Source: Streptomyces tibetensis (lineage in GTDB: Bacteria; Actinomycetota; Actinomycetes; Streptomycetales; Streptomycetaceae). Taken from it: 64,000 nt of DNA. Within the stretch, counting starts at the first letter, position 1, and every line of letters begins with the position of its first letter. The stretch is taken from positions 372,001 to 436,000 of the forward strand of contig NZ_SZVW01000005.1 of NCBI RefSeq assembly GCF_007655005.1, given 5' to 3'. The position numbers and the translations under genes were made by a program. Positions 1 through 8,857 of the stretch are shown here, one piece after another. The notes under the pieces are model-generated. The model saw only the letters and a list, made by a program, of their open reading frames with translations, ran no database searches and was not told the origin of the DNA.

Positions 1-687
1 CGCCACCGGCACCGAGCAGCTGATCGCGTCCCGCGCCGGGGTGCGGTACGGGATCGCCACGCCGAAGCAGCGCAGGCCCAGCGTGTTCTCCTCGCGGTCC
101 ACCGCGAAGCCCTGGTCCCGCACTTGGCGCAGCTCCTCGATGAGCTTCTCCCGGTCGGTGATCGTGTGCTCGGTCAGCGCGGGCAGCGTCTCCGGGAGCA
201 TCTTGCGCACCTGTTCGTCCGAGTACGTGCTCAGCAGCGCCTTGCCCAGGGACGTGGAGTGCGCGGGCAGCCGGCGGCCGACCCGGGTGAAGGGGCGCAG
301 GTAGTGCTGGGACTGGCGGGTGGCCAGATAGACGACGTTGGTGCCGTCGAGGCGGGCGAGGTGGATCGTCTCGGTCGTGTCGTCCGAGAGCCGGTCCAGG
401 GTCGGGCGGGCCGCCGCGACGACCTCGTCACCGTCGATGTACGACGTGCCGACCAGCAGGGCCCGCACACCGATGCCGTACCGCGTGCCCGTCGCGTCGG
501 TCTCCACCCAGCCCAGCTCGACCAGGGTGCGCAGCAGCATGTAGAGGCTGGACTTGGGATACCCGACGGCCTCCTGGACCGCCGCGAGGGAGTGCATGCC
601 GGGGCGTCCGGCGAAGTATTCGAGCAGTTCAACCGTTCGTACCGCGGACTTGACCTGCGCCCCGCCGCCCGTCTCGCCAGCCGACAT
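1..687 (-). CDS. IclR-family transcriptional regulator, 3' end beyond window
   Basis: The reverse strand is open from an ATG at 687 to the left edge (229 codons, no stop), so the gene is partial. Residues about 12-70 form an IclR winged HTH (VKSAVRTVELLEYFAG..., then YPKSSLYMLLRTL). The following part is the IclR effector domain, with LARLDGTNVVYLATR and ...STSLGKALLS. IclR proteins usually repress or activate an adjacent catabolic gene in response to a small carbon compound. The gene is divergent from the aldehyde dehydrogenase at 820, which is the likely target. The ligand cannot be told from sequence; a sugar-acid intermediate is an inference from the neighbour. Confidence 0.93.
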   Translation of the reverse strand, partial: MSAGETGGGAQVKSAVRTVELLEYFAGRPGMHSLAAVQEAVGYPKSSLYMLLRTLVELGWVETDATGTRYGIGVRALLVGTSYIDGDEVVAAARPTLDRLSDDTTETIHLARLDGTNVVYLATRQSQHYLRPFTRVGRRLPAHSTSLGKALLSTYSDEQVRKMLPETLPALTEHTITDREKLIEELRQVRDQGFAVDREENTLGLRCFGVAIPYRTPARDAISCSVPVA

Positions 688-749
688 CGCCCTTGACCCC
701 TTCGTTGGCCGGGAAATAGTCTCCACAGCATATTCATCATCAGAGACAG

Positions 750-767
750 CGTTCAGTATATCGAACG
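750..767. promoter_or_regulatory. Candidate IclR operator (inverted repeat)
   Basis: CGTTC and GAACG lie 8 bp apart (CGTTCAGTATATCGAACG) in the divergent gap between the IclR gene (start 687) and the dehydrogenase (start 820). The core TATA is itself palindromic. Size and position fit an IclR-type operator controlling both directions. Binding is inferred. Confidence 0.45.
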
Positions 768-819
768 TCCCTGGTGGATGACCCAGTACTGCGGCATTAC
801 ATGTGTGGAGGGACCCGCG

Positions 820-2349
820 GTGGCAACAGCACCAGTCTGGAGTGTCGACCCCCGAACCGGGAAGCAGCGTGAACAGGTTGCGGTGGAGGCCACAGCCCAG
901 GAGGTGGACGCCGCCGTCCGCGCCGCGCACGAGGCCCGGGGCGCCCTGGCCGACCGCACGGTCCGGGCGGCCTTCCTGCGCACCGCCGCCGACGAGCTCC
1001 AGGCGGCCAAGGACTCCCTCGTCGAGACCGCAGACGCCGAGACCGCGCTCGGCCCGGTCCGGCTGACCGGCGAGCTCGCCCGCACCTGCTACCAGCTGCG
1101 TGCCTTCGCCGACATCGTCGACGAGGGCGCCTTCCTCGACGTCGTCATCAACCACCCCGACGACACCGCGACCCCGCCGATCCCGGATTTGCGCCGCTAC
1201 AAAGTGGCGCTGGGCGTCGTCGCCGTCTACTCGGCCTCGAACTTCCCCTTCGCCTTCTCGGTCGCGGGCGGCGACACCGCGAGCGCCCTCGCGGCCGGCT
1301 GCCCGGTCGTCGTCAAGTCCCACCCGGACCACCCGGCCCTGTCCGAGTACGTCGCCAAGGTGCTGCGTCGCGCCGCCGCCCGGCACGACATCCCCGAGGG
1401 CGTCGTGGGCCTGGTCCACGGCTTCGAGGCGGGCATCGAGCTGATCAAGCACCCGCTGGTCGCGGCGGCCGGCTTCACCGGCTCCGTGCGCGGCGGCCGT
1501 GCGCTCTTCGACGCGGCGGCGGCCCGCCCGGTCCCGATCCCCTTCCACGGCGAGCTGGGCTCCCTGAACCCGGTCGTCGTCACCGAGGCCGCGGCCGCCG
1601 AGCGGGCCGAGGCGATCGGCGCCGGTCTCGCCGGTTCCATGACGCTGGGCGTCGGCCAGTTCTGTGTGAAGCCGGGCCTCGTCCTCGCGCCGGCCGGAGC
1701 CGCGGGCGACGCCCTGCTGAAGTCCCTGACGGACGCCGTCAGCGACACCGACGCCGGTGTCCTGCTCGACCACCGCATGCGCGACAACTTCGTGGCCGGC
1801 GTCGCCGAGCGGGCCGGGCTGCCCGACGTCGACTCCCCGGTCACCCCGGGCGCGGGCGGCGAGCACACCGTCAGCGCGGGCTTCCTCACGGTGCCGGCGA
1901 GCAGGCTGGCCGCGGAGGGCGAGCACGACCTGCTCCTGGAGGAGTGCTTCGGGCCGGTCACCGTGGTGGCCCGCTACGAGGACGATGCCGAGGTGAAGGC
2001 GGTGCTCTCGCGCCTGCCGGGGAACCTCACGGCGACGGTGCAGCTGTCGGAGGAGGAGGCGGCGGGCCAGGGTCGCGGCGCCGAGATCCTCGCGGAGCTG
2101 ACGCCGCTGGCGGGGCGTGTGTTGGTCAACGGCTGGCCGACGGGTGTCGCCGTCGCGGCGGCCCAGCACCACGGTGGGCCGTACCCGGCCACGACGTCGA
2201 CGTCCACGTCGGTGGGCGGGACGGCGATCGAGCGGTGGATGCGGCCTGTTGCCTATCAGAACGCCCCCGAGGCGTTGCTGCCGCAGGAGCTGCGGGACGA
2301 CAACCCCTTGGGGCTGCCTCGCAGGTTCAACGGGCGTTTGGAGCGTTAG
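820..2349 (+). CDS. Aldehyde dehydrogenase, alpha-ketoglutaric semialdehyde dehydrogenase-like
   Basis: This is a 509-residue NAD(P)-dependent aldehyde dehydrogenase. The GTG start at 820 is chosen because GTGGAGGGA (805-813) sits just upstream; an in-frame ATG at 778 has no Shine-Dalgarno site. The general base Glu is near residue 245 (HGELGSLNP) and the nucleophilic Cys near 282 (VGQFCVKPG). NASNFP-type substrate-channel residues appear as YSASNFPFAF. The FHGELGS/GQFCVKPG pattern is typical of 2,5-dioxopentanoate (alpha-ketoglutaric semialdehyde) dehydrogenases that end non-phosphorylative sugar-acid or hydroxyproline catabolism. The divergent IclR gene fits a sugar-acid role. The exact substrate is inferred. 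Confidence 0.85.
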   Translation: MATAPVWSVDPRTGKQREQVAVEATAQEVDAAVRAAHEARGALADRTVRAAFLRTAADELQAAKDSLVETADAETALGPVRLTGELARTCYQLRAFADIVDEGAFLDVVINHPDDTATPPIPDLRRYKVALGVVAVYSASNFPFAFSVAGGDTASALAAGCPVVVKSHPDHPALSEYVAKVLRRAAARHDIPEGVVGLVHGFEAGIELIKHPLVAAAGFTGSVRGGRALFDAAAARPVPIPFHGELGSLNPVVVTEAAAAERAEAIGAGLAGSMTLGVGQFCVKPGLVLAPAGAAGDALLKSLTDAVSDTDAGVLLDHRMRDNFVAGVAERAGLPDVDSPVTPGAGGEHTVSAGFLTVPASRLAAEGEHDLLLEECFGPVTVVARYEDDAEVKAVLSRLPGNLTATVQLSEEEAAGQGRGAEILAELTPLAGRVLVNGWPTGVAVAAAQHHGGPYPATTSTSTSVGGTAIERWMRPVAYQNAPEALLPQELRDDNPLGLPRRFNGRLER

Positions 2350-2354
2350 CGCCG

Positions 2355-2425
2355 TAGGGGTGCGGTGAGCCGCGGGCTGCGGGTCGTTCGTGATTGATCG
2401 CGCAGTTCCCCGCGCCCCTTGCGGT
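2355..2425 (-). repeat. Dispersed Streptomyces intergenic GC-rich repeat
   Basis: Between the dehydrogenase stop (2349) and the next start (2448), the minus strand reads a familiar module: GGGGCGCGGGGAACTGCGCG, then a CAATCACGAACGACCCGCAG stretch. I recall this as one of the most abundant non-coding dispersed repeats of Streptomyces chromosomes. Two related GCGGCTCCGCCGCGTG-type copies occur at 42875-42945 and 58333-58405. Function is unknown. It probably folds and may act as a transcript 3' end. Confidence 0.55.
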
Positions 2426-2447
2426 CGGAGCTGGAAGAGTGGGCCGA

Positions 2448-3056
2448 ATGGATCTGGAATTTCCCGAACTCCCTTTCGGCCTGCGCACCTACGGGCCCGA
2501 CGGTCATTGGTCCTACGAGGACGGTGTGCTCACCGGGTGGGCCGGGGGGCGGCAGGATCGGTTCGTGCCGCCCACCGGGGAAGGGCTGGACCCCGCTTCC
2601 GACGCGCCCCGGCTGCTCGGGGCGCCCGAAGGGGACTTCCAGCTGATCGCCAAGGTCACCGTCGGGTTCGGCGCGGCCTTCGACGCCGGGGTGCTCTACG
2701 TCCACGTGGGGGAGCGGGCCTGGGCCAAGCTCTGCCTGGAGTACTCCCCGGACGAGCCCACCGTCTGCACGGTGGTCACCCGGGGGCACTCCGACGACGC
2801 CAACTCCTTCACCGTGGACGGCAGTTCCGTCTGGCTCCGGGTGAGCCGGACCGGTCGTGCCTTCGCCTTCCACGCCTCCCGTGACGGTGAACGCTGGACC
2901 TTCGTCCGGCTCTTCACCCTCGGCGACGAGAAGGAGACCGGCGCGGCCCTGGTCGGCTTCATGGCCCAGTCCCCGATGGGAGAGGGCTGCGTGGTGACGT
3001 ACGACCACATCGAGTTCAGGCCGAGCTGGCCGGACGACCTGCGCGACGGCAGCTGA
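2448..3056 (+). CDS. DUF1349 domain protein (concanavalin-like beta-sandwich)
   Basis: This 202-residue protein reads MDLEFPELPFGLRTYGPDG..., then VTVGFGAAFDAGVLYVHVGERAWAK, SRDGERWTFVRLF and a C-terminal YDHIEFRPS. These are marks of the DUF1349 family (YesU-like beta-sandwich). Members are soluble and of unclear function; some lie next to sugar-degradation genes. No signal peptide or catalytic motif is visible. ATG 2448 was chosen because GGAAGAG lies 13-16 bp upstream and upstream codons are unlike coding sequence. It follows the dehydrogenase by about 100 bp with a repeat between, so co-transcription is uncertain. Confidence 0.8.
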   Translation: MDLEFPELPFGLRTYGPDGHWSYEDGVLTGWAGGRQDRFVPPTGEGLDPASDAPRLLGAPEGDFQLIAKVTVGFGAAFDAGVLYVHVGERAWAKLCLEYSPDEPTVCTVVTRGHSDDANSFTVDGSSVWLRVSRTGRAFAFHASRDGERWTFVRLFTLGDEKETGAALVGFMAQSPMGEGCVVTYDHIEFRPSWPDDLRDGS

Positions 3057-3102
3057 GGGTCGGCCGGGAACCGCGTCCCGGCCCGGCCTCGTCCTCCGTT
3101 CC

Positions 3103-3597
3103 ATGATCAGCAACCGAGTGGTTCCGGGCCGTGTGATCCGTACCGCCCTGCCCGCCGAGGTGGCGGACGTCGTCGCGCTGCACGCGCGGGCCCGGGCGAC
3201 GTACTACCCCGGCGGGGTGCCGCAGGACGGCACCGACTGGACCGAGGCCTGGCGCGGCGCCCTCACGCGGCCGGACGGGCGGGTGCTGTGCCTCGTCGAG
3301 GCGGGGCGCATCGTCGGCCTGGCCTCTTTCCGCACCCCCGAGGACGTCCCGGCGGACACGGTGAAGCTGTTCCAGTTCCACGTCGATCCCGACCACTGGC
3401 GCGCAGGCGTCGGCACCGCCCTGCACGCGGCCTGTGTGGAGGAGTGGCGGGCCGACGGCAGGCGGACGGCCCTCCTGGAGGTGCACGTCGACAACCGGCG
3501 GGCGCAGGAGTTCTACCGGCGGCAGGGATGGATCCCGGAACCGGGCGAGCCGGGGGCCCACCATCTGCGGATGCGGCTCGTCCTGCCCGGGGAATGA
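3103..3597 (+). CDS. GNAT-family N-acetyltransferase
   Basis: This 164-residue single-domain GCN5-related acetyltransferase has IRTALPAEVADVVALHARA at the N-terminus. The acetyl-CoA binding segment is VDPDHWRAGVGTALHAACVE (about residues 88-107), where RAGVG fills the Q/RxxGxG motif. The C-terminal strand is LEVHVDNRRAQEFYRRQGW, the usual N-x-x-A-x-x-FY signature. The acceptor cannot be predicted. The start has a poor Shine-Dalgarno site; a GTG five codons in (3118) is possible. It stands alone between the DUF1349 gene and the DsbA-family gene. Confidence 0.88.
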   Translation: MISNRVVPGRVIRTALPAEVADVVALHARARATYYPGGVPQDGTDWTEAWRGALTRPDGRVLCLVEAGRIVGLASFRTPEDVPADTVKLFQFHVDPDHWRAGVGTALHAACVEEWRADGRRTALLEVHVDNRRAQEFYRRQGWIPEPGEPGAHHLRMRLVLPGE

Positions 3598-3673
3598 AGC
3601 CCGCTGCTTGAACGTTCATCCACTCGGCGGAGGGAGTCTCTCCGTACCCGTACGACCTGGAGAGAGCCGAGAC

Positions 3674-4390
3674 ATGCGCGTCGAGATCTGGAGCGACATC
3701 GCCTGCCCCTGGTGCTATGTGGGCAAGGCCCGCTTCGAGAAGGCGCTGCGGGACTTCCCGCACCGCGACGACGTCGAGGTGGTGCACCGCTCCTTCGAGC
3801 TGGACCCGGGCCGCGCCAAGGGCGACATCCAGCCCGTGATCACGATGCTCACCAAGAAGTACGGGATGAGTGCCGCGCAGGCCGAGGCCGGCGAGGACAA
3901 CCTCGGGGCCCAGGCAGCTGCCGAAGGCCTCGACTACCGCACCCGCGGCCGCGACCACGGCAGCACCTTCGACATGCACCGTCTCCTGCACCTCGCCAAG
4001 GAGCAGGGCCGTCAGGAGCAGCTGCTCGACCTGCTCTACCGGGCCAACTTCGCCGAGGAGCGCTCCGTCTTCGACGACGACGAGCGGCTGGTGGAGCTCG
4101 CCGCGGCCGCCGGGCTGGACGCCGAGGCCGTGCGCGCGGTGCTCGCCGACCCGGACGCCTACGCCGACGAGGTCCGCGCCGACGAGCGCGAGGCCGCGCA
4201 GCTCGGCGCGAACGGCGTGCCCTTCTTCGTCTTGGACCGGAAGTACGGCGTCTCCGGCGCCCAGCCGGCCGAGGTCTTCACCCAGGCCCTGACCCAGGCG
4301 TACGGCGAGCGCTCACCCCTGAAGATCGTCGACGGCGGCGAGGACGCGGAGGCCTGCGGCCCGGACGGCTGTGCCGTGCCCCAGCACTGA
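3674..4390 (+). CDS. DsbA-family oxidoreductase (FrnE-like)
   Basis: This 238-residue thioredoxin-fold protein has the active-site motif CPWC at about residues 11-14 (SDIACPWCYVGKARFEKAL). The long helical insert is typical of the FrnE / 2-hydroxychromene-2-carboxylate isomerase-like branch, and the cis-Pro segment is GANGVPFFVLDRKYGVSGAQP. There is no signal peptide, so it is cytosolic, unlike true DsbA. FrnE members are disulfide oxidoreductases or isomerases tied to stress or polyketide pathways. A second Cys pair (CGPDGC) near the C-terminus may be redox active. The start is supported by GGAGAGAGCC upstream. Confidence 0.88.
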   Translation: MRVEIWSDIACPWCYVGKARFEKALRDFPHRDDVEVVHRSFELDPGRAKGDIQPVITMLTKKYGMSAAQAEAGEDNLGAQAAAEGLDYRTRGRDHGSTFDMHRLLHLAKEQGRQEQLLDLLYRANFAEERSVFDDDERLVELAAAAGLDAEAVRAVLADPDAYADEVRADEREAAQLGANGVPFFVLDRKYGVSGAQPAEVFTQALTQAYGERSPLKIVDGGEDAEACGPDGCAVPQH

Positions 4391-4402
4391 AACGCCCAGG
4401 TC

Positions 4403-4424
4403 GGAGCGCACTCATAAGCGCTCC
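4403..4424. promoter_or_regulatory. 7-bp inverted repeat upstream of aminotransferase
   Basis: GGAGCGC and GCGCTCC are perfect complements spaced by 8 bp, 63-84 bp before the aminotransferase start and 13 bp after the DsbA-family stop. It is followed by TTAGCG rather than a T run, so I favour an operator for a dimeric repressor over a terminator. No regulator can be assigned. Confidence 0.3.
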
Positions 4425-4486
4425 TTAGCGGCATCACGCAGAAATCGGCAATGGACGGGGAGATCCCTGGGACGCAGAGTGGTCCC

Positions 4487-5539
4487 ATGGAGACCTTCGA
4501 GAACCTCGTCCGTGCCGAGTTCACCCCGAAGCACACCTACCTCAACACCGCGAGCAACGGGCTCCTGCCCGCCCGTACCGTCAGCGCCGTGCAGCAGGCG
4601 GTGCGGATGCGTGCCGAGGGCACGCCCCTGGGTCCCCTGTACGAGGACGTGGAGGTCGCCCGCGCGTCATTCGCCCGGCTGGCCGGCGTTCCCGTCGAGC
4701 GGGTCGCGACCGGTGCCTCGGTCGCCGAGTACGGCGGGCTGATCGCCGCCTCGCTGCCCGCCGGCGCCGAAGTCCTCACCGCGGAGGCCGACTTCTCGTC
4801 CCTGGTGAACCCGTTCCACGCGCGCGGCGACCTCAAGGTGCGCGCGGTGCCCCTGGAGCGGGTCGCCGAATCCGTCCGTCCCGGCACCGCGCTCGTCGCG
4901 GTCAGCGCCGCACAGTCCGCAGACGGCCGTCTCGCCGACCTGCCCGCGGTGCGCGAGGCGGCCCGGGCACACGGCGCCCGCACCTACGTCGACGCCTCCC
5001 AGTCGGCCGGCTGGCTGCCGATGGAGGCCGACGCCGACGACTTCCTCGCCGCCGTCGGATTCAAATGGCTCATGGGCCCGCACGGGGCCGCGTTCTTCGT
5101 CGCCCCGCGGGACTTCGGCGGGCTCACACCGCTGCTCGCCGGCTGGGTCGCCGGGGAACGCCCCTGGGACAGCTGCTACGGCCCCGTCGAGGAACTCGCC
5201 CACTCCGCACGGCGGTTCGACGTCAGCCCCGCCCTCTTCACCTACGCGGGACTGCGCGCGTCCCTGGAACTGCTGGAGGAGATCGGCGTCGATGTCGTGC
5301 ACGCCCACGACGTCGGCCTCGCGGACCGCTTCCGTGCCGGGCTCGCGGAGCTGGGCCACGAGCCGGTCGCCGCGCCCGGCTCGGCGATCGTGTCGGTGCC
5401 GGGGCTCGGCCACCGGCAGGGCGAACTGAGCCGGGCGGGCATCGAGGTCTCCGACCGGGCCGGGAACCTGCGGGCCGCGTTCCACCTCTACAACACGCCC
5501 GCGGACGTCGACCGGCTCCTCCAGGTGCTCTCGGCATGA
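4487..5539 (+). CDS. Class V PLP-dependent aminotransferase
   Basis: This 350-residue fold-type I PLP enzyme reads YLNTASNGLLPARTV near the N-terminus, TYVDASQSAGWLP (PLP-binding Asp) and FKWLMGPHGAAFF, in which the Lys is the predicted Schiff-base residue. It belongs to the large isopenicillin-N-epimerase / cysteine-desulfurase-like class V group. No active-site loop Cys typical of IscS or SufS is obvious, so a desulfurase role is not supported. An in-frame ATG at 4451 exists, but 4487 begins the recognised fold (METFENLVRAEFTPKH). The gene ends just before a strong terminator. Substrate unknown. Confidence 0.85.
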   Translation: METFENLVRAEFTPKHTYLNTASNGLLPARTVSAVQQAVRMRAEGTPLGPLYEDVEVARASFARLAGVPVERVATGASVAEYGGLIAASLPAGAEVLTAEADFSSLVNPFHARGDLKVRAVPLERVAESVRPGTALVAVSAAQSADGRLADLPAVREAARAHGARTYVDASQSAGWLPMEADADDFLAAVGFKWLMGPHGAAFFVAPRDFGGLTPLLAGWVAGERPWDSCYGPVEELAHSARRFDVSPALFTYAGLRASLELLEEIGVDVVHAHDVGLADRFRAGLAELGHEPVAAPGSAIVSVPGLGHRQGELSRAGIEVSDRAGNLRAAFHLYNTPADVDRLLQVLSA

Positions 5540-5544
5540 CAGAA

Positions 5545-5586
5545 CCGGGTGGGGCCTCCCGTCCCACACGAGGAGGCCCCACCCGG
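5545..5586. terminator. Bidirectional terminator hairpin
   Basis: A perfect 15-bp stem (CCGGGTGGGGCCTCC at 5545-5559 with its complement at 5572-5586) has a 12-nt loop. It lies between the convergent aminotransferase (ends 5539) and ectD (ends 5653). No T tract follows, as is common in Streptomyces terminators. Confidence 0.85.
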
Positions 5587-5652
5587 CAGCTCTGTCACAC
5601 GGCCGTCTCACCGCAGACGGCGGTCACTTCGACCGGTCACCGCAGAGTGCGG

Positions 5653-6564
5653 TCACCGCACCGGCGTGAAGTCGCGCGCTCCGATGAACTCCGGCCGCCG
5701 TACCGGCGCCGCGAACGGTTCCACCGCCGTGTTCTCCACGCTGTTGAACACGATGAACACGTTGCTGCGCGGGAACGGCGTGATGTTGTCGCCGGAACCG
5801 TGCATGGCGTTGCAGTCGAACCAGGTCGCAGAACCGGCCTTGCCCGTGAACAGCTTGATGCCGTGCTCGGTGGCGAACCGGGTCAGCGCCTCGTCCGACG
5901 GCGTGCCCGCGTCCTGCATCTGCAGCGACTTCTTGTAGTTGTCCTTCGGCGTCTCACCCGCGCACCCGAGGAACGTCTTGTGCGACCCCGGCATGATCAT
6001 GAGCCCGCCGTTGGTGTCGTAGTTCTCGGTCAGCGCGATCGAGACCGACACCGTGCGCATCCGCGGCAGACCGTCCTCGGCATGCCACGTCTCGAAGTCC
6101 GAGTGCCAGTAGAAGCCACTGGCGCCGAACCCCGGCTTGACGTTGATCCGCGACTGGTGGACGTACACGTCCGAGCCGAGGATCTGCCGCGCCCGACCGA
6201 CGACCCGCTCGTCGCGGACCAGCCGGGCGAACACCTCGCTGATCTTGTGCACCTCGAAGACCGTGCGGATCTCCTTGGACTGCGGCTCGACGATCGACCG
6301 CTCGTCGGCCCGCATGTCCGGGTCGTTCACCAGCCGGTTCAGCTCGTTCCGGTAGACCGCGACCTCGTCCTCGGTGATGAGCTCGTCGATGGCCAGGAAG
6401 CCGTCACGCTCGAAGGACAGCAGATCGGCCGGGGCGACCGGGCCCGGGGCGTCGGGTGCGCCCCAGACGACCGGGTCCTGGCGCGGGGTGAGCGCCTCGA
6501 CGGCACCGCGACTGGGATAGAGGTCCGGGATACCGGTGGTGGTGGTGTCGGTGGTGGCGGTCAT
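5653..6564 (-). CDS. ectD: Ectoine hydroxylase
   Basis: This 303-residue Fe(II)/2-oxoglutarate dioxygenase converts ectoine to 5-hydroxyectoine, a compatible solute for osmotic and heat stress. The diagnostic EctD stretch (WHSDFETWHAEDGLPRMR, about residues 154-171) contains the HxD iron ligands. The distal His lies in FDCNAMHGSGDNITPFPRSN, and GLMIMPGSHKTFLGC is also typical. It is the last gene of ectABCD, starting 7 bp after the ectC stop, so it shares the transcript. Its length is normal for the family. Confidence 0.97.
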   Translation of the reverse strand: MTATTDTTTTGIPDLYPSRGAVEALTPRQDPVVWGAPDAPGPVAPADLLSFERDGFLAIDELITEDEVAVYRNELNRLVNDPDMRADERSIVEPQSKEIRTVFEVHKISEVFARLVRDERVVGRARQILGSDVYVHQSRINVKPGFGASGFYWHSDFETWHAEDGLPRMRTVSVSIALTENYDTNGGLMIMPGSHKTFLGCAGETPKDNYKKSLQMQDAGTPSDEALTRFATEHGIKLFTGKAGSATWFDCNAMHGSGDNITPFPRSNVFIVFNSVENTAVEPFAAPVRRPEFIGARDFTPVR

Positions 6565-6571
6565 GGAAACG

Positions 6572-6970
6572 TCACACCTCCTCGGTGAGCAGCGGGTAGA
6601 CGCCGTTCTCGTCGTGGTCCTCCCGTCCGGTCACGGGCGGGTTGAACACGCAGAGGCAGCGGAAGTCCTGCTTGACCCGCAGCGTGTGCCTCTCGTGCCC
6701 GTCCAGGAGGTACATCGTGCCGGGCGTGATCGTGTGCGTCAGCCCGGTCTCGTGGTCGGTCAGCTCGGCCTCGCCCTCCGTGCAGACGACGGCCTCGATG
6801 TGGTTCGCGTACCACATCGACGTCTCCGTACCCGCGTAGAGGACCGTCTCGTGCAGGGAGAAGCCGACCTTCTCCTTGGCGAGGACGATGCGCTTGCTCT
6901 CCCACGTACCGGACGCCGCCTTCACGTGCCGGTCGGTACCTTCGATCTCCTTGAACGAACGGACAATCAC
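6572..6970 (-). CDS. ectC: L-ectoine synthase
   Basis: This 132-residue cupin closes the ring of N-gamma-acetyl-diaminobutyrate to give ectoine. The start is GTG at 6970 ([16 protein letters not shown]), with AGGAGG about 12 nt upstream; no ATG precedes the conserved N-terminus. Cupin segments are [33 protein letters not shown] and [14 protein letters not shown], where the metal-site residues lie. It sits between ectB (44 bp upstream) and ectD (7 bp downstream). Confidence 0.96.
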   Translation of the reverse strand: MIVRSFKEIEGTDRHVKAASGTWESKRIVLAKEKVGFSLHETVLYAGTETSMWYANHIEAVVCTEGEAELTDHETGLTHTITPGTMYLLDGHERHTLRVKQDFRCLCVFNPPVTGREDHDENGVYPLLTEEV

Positions 6971-7014
6971 GGTGCTGCGATGCCTCCTAGGTGAGTGGTG
7001 CTCTTGGTTCGGTG

Positions 7015-8286
7015 TCAGGCGGTCTCGCGGACGGCACGGGCCAGCGTGCTCAGGCCCTCGTCCAGTTCCTCGGGTGTGATGGTGAGCGCGGGGAGCATCT
7101 TGACGACCTCGCTCTCGGGGCCGGACGTCTCGATGAGGAGTCCGAGCTCGAAGGCGCGCTTGGCGACCTTGCCGGCGCGCTCCTTGTCGTGGAACTCCAG
7201 GCCCCACACCAGGCCGCGGCCCCGGTACTCCTTCACGTCGGCCAGGTTCTCCTCGGTGATGGAGATCAGCGCCTGCTCGACCTGCTCGCCGCGCTTGCGG
7301 GTCTGCTTCTCCATCGCGGAACCGTCGGCCCAGTAGGTCTCCAGGGTCGCGGTGGCCGTGACGAACGCGGGGTTGTTGCCGCGGAAGGTGCCGTTGTGCT
7401 CGCCGGGCTCCCAGACGTCGAGCTCGGGCTTGAACAGGCACAGCGACATGGGCAGGCCGTAGCCGCTGATCGACTTGGAGACGGTGACGATGTCCGGCAC
7501 GATGCCCGCCTCCTCGAAGGAGAAGAAGGCGCCGGTACGGCCGCAGCCCATCTGGATGTCGTCGACGATCAGCAGCATGTCCTGCCGCTCGCACAGCTCG
7601 GACAGGGCGCGCAGCCACTCGGGCCGGGCCACGTTGATGCCGCCCTCGCCCTGCACGGTCTCGACGATCACGGCGGCGGGCTTGTTGAGGCCCGAGCCCT
7701 GGTCCTCCAGCAGTCGCTCGAACCACAGGAAGTCCTCGACCGTGCCGTCGAAGTAGTTGTCGAACGGCATGGGGGTGCCGTGGACCAGCGGGATGCCGGC
7801 GCCGGCGCGCTTGAAGGCGTTGCCGGTCACGGCCAGCGAGCCCAGCGACATGCCGTGGAAGGCGTTGGTGAACGACACGATCGACTCGCGCCCCTTCACC
7901 TTCCGCGCCAGCTTCAGCGCGGCCTCCACGGCGTTGGTGCCGGTCGGGCCGGGGAACATGACCTTGTACGGCAGGTCGCGAGGGCGCAGCAGCAGGTTCT
8001 GGAAGGCCTCCAGGAACGTGCGCTTGGCCGTGGTCGACATGTCGAGCCCGTGCGTGACGCCGTCCCGCTCCAGGTAGTCGATCAGCGCGCGTTTCAGGAC
8101 CGGGTTGTTGTGCCCGTAGTTCAGTGACCCGGCTCCGGCGAAGAAGTCGAGGTACTCATGGCCGTCCTCGTCGTACATGCGGCTGCCCACCGCACGGTCG
8201 AAGACGGTGGGCCAGCCGCGGCAGTAGCTGCGCACCTCGGACTCGACGGTCTCGAAGACGCTCAGGTCGGGCTGGGTGATGGTCAC
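7015..8286 (-). CDS. ectB: Diaminobutyrate--2-oxoglutarate transaminase
   Basis: This 423-residue class III aminotransferase makes L-2,4-diaminobutyrate from aspartate semialdehyde, the entry step to ectoine. The GTG start at 8286 ([16 protein letters not shown]) has GAGGAGCG upstream. It shows [17 protein letters not shown] (PLP phosphate binding), [14 protein letters not shown] (PLP-stabilising Asp) and [12 protein letters not shown] with the Schiff-base Lys. It is the second gene of ectABCD, 59 bp after ectA. Confidence 0.97.
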   Translation of the reverse strand: MTITQPDLSVFETVESEVRSYCRGWPTVFDRAVGSRMYDEDGHEYLDFFAGAGSLNYGHNNPVLKRALIDYLERDGVTHGLDMSTTAKRTFLEAFQNLLLRPRDLPYKVMFPGPTGTNAVEAALKLARKVKGRESIVSFTNAFHGMSLGSLAVTGNAFKRAGAGIPLVHGTPMPFDNYFDGTVEDFLWFERLLEDQGSGLNKPAAVIVETVQGEGGINVARPEWLRALSELCERQDMLLIVDDIQMGCGRTGAFFSFEEAGIVPDIVTVSKSISGYGLPMSLCLFKPELDVWEPGEHNGTFRGNNPAFVTATATLETYWADGSAMEKQTRKRGEQVEQALISITEENLADVKEYRGRGLVWGLEFHDKERAGKVAKRAFELGLLIETSGPESEVVKMLPALTITPEELDEGLSTLARAVRETA

Positions 8287-8345
8287 GACGGATCGCTCCT
8301 CGGTACGTGGGGAAAGTCTGCGGGAGTGGGGTGGGGCGGGAAGTC

Positions 8346-8852
8346 TCAGTGGGGCAGCGGGCCGATGCGGTACAGGACCTCGGGGTCGTGCGGCCCGTCG
8401 GGGAACACGGCCGTGTCGAACAGCACCTCGCGCTCCAGCCGCGCGCCGTGACGCTCGGCGAACGACGTGAACAGGCGCTCCGAGGCGGTGTTGCCCGGGG
8501 TGATGGTGGTCTCCACCGTCGTCACCCCGAGGTCGGCCACGGTCCGCGCGACCAGGCCGTCGAGCAGCGCGGCGGCCAGTCCGCGCCCGCGGTGGGCCTC
8601 GTCCACCGCCACCTGCCACACCAGCAGGGTGCGCGGGCTGTCCGGCCGCACGTACCCGGTGATGAAACCCATCGGCTCGCCCTGCTCGTCGCGGGCGACG
8701 GCCGAGGTGGCGGCGAAGTCCCGGCACCACAGCAGATAGCTGTAGGACGAGTTCAGGTCGAGAACCTTCGAGTCCTTCGCCATCCGCCAGAGTGCGGCTC
8801 CGTCAGCCACGGTGGGGCGGTCGATTTGCGGATCTGCTTGTACGGCAGTCAT
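8346..8852 (-). CDS. ectA: L-2,4-diaminobutyrate N-gamma-acetyltransferase
   Basis: This 168-residue GNAT enzyme acetylates diaminobutyrate. The start at ATG 8852 gives MTAVQADPQIDRPTVADGAALW. An EctA signature is KDSKVLDLNSSYSYLLWCRDF, with the acetyl-CoA loop at VDEAHRGRGLAAALLDGL. It is first in the operon and preceded by a relatively AT-rich 340-bp region with an inverted repeat. I recall published work showing GlnR represses ect in S. coelicolor; here only a GTTAC half-site-like element (8901-8905) is seen, which is weak. Confidence 0.97.
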   Translation of the reverse strand: MTAVQADPQIDRPTVADGAALWRMAKDSKVLDLNSSYSYLLWCRDFAATSAVARDEQGEPMGFITGYVRPDSPRTLLVWQVAVDEAHRGRGLAAALLDGLVARTVADLGVTTVETTITPGNTASERLFTSFAERHGARLEREVLFDTAVFPDGPHDPEVLYRIGPLPH

Positions 8853-8857
8853 GCAAA

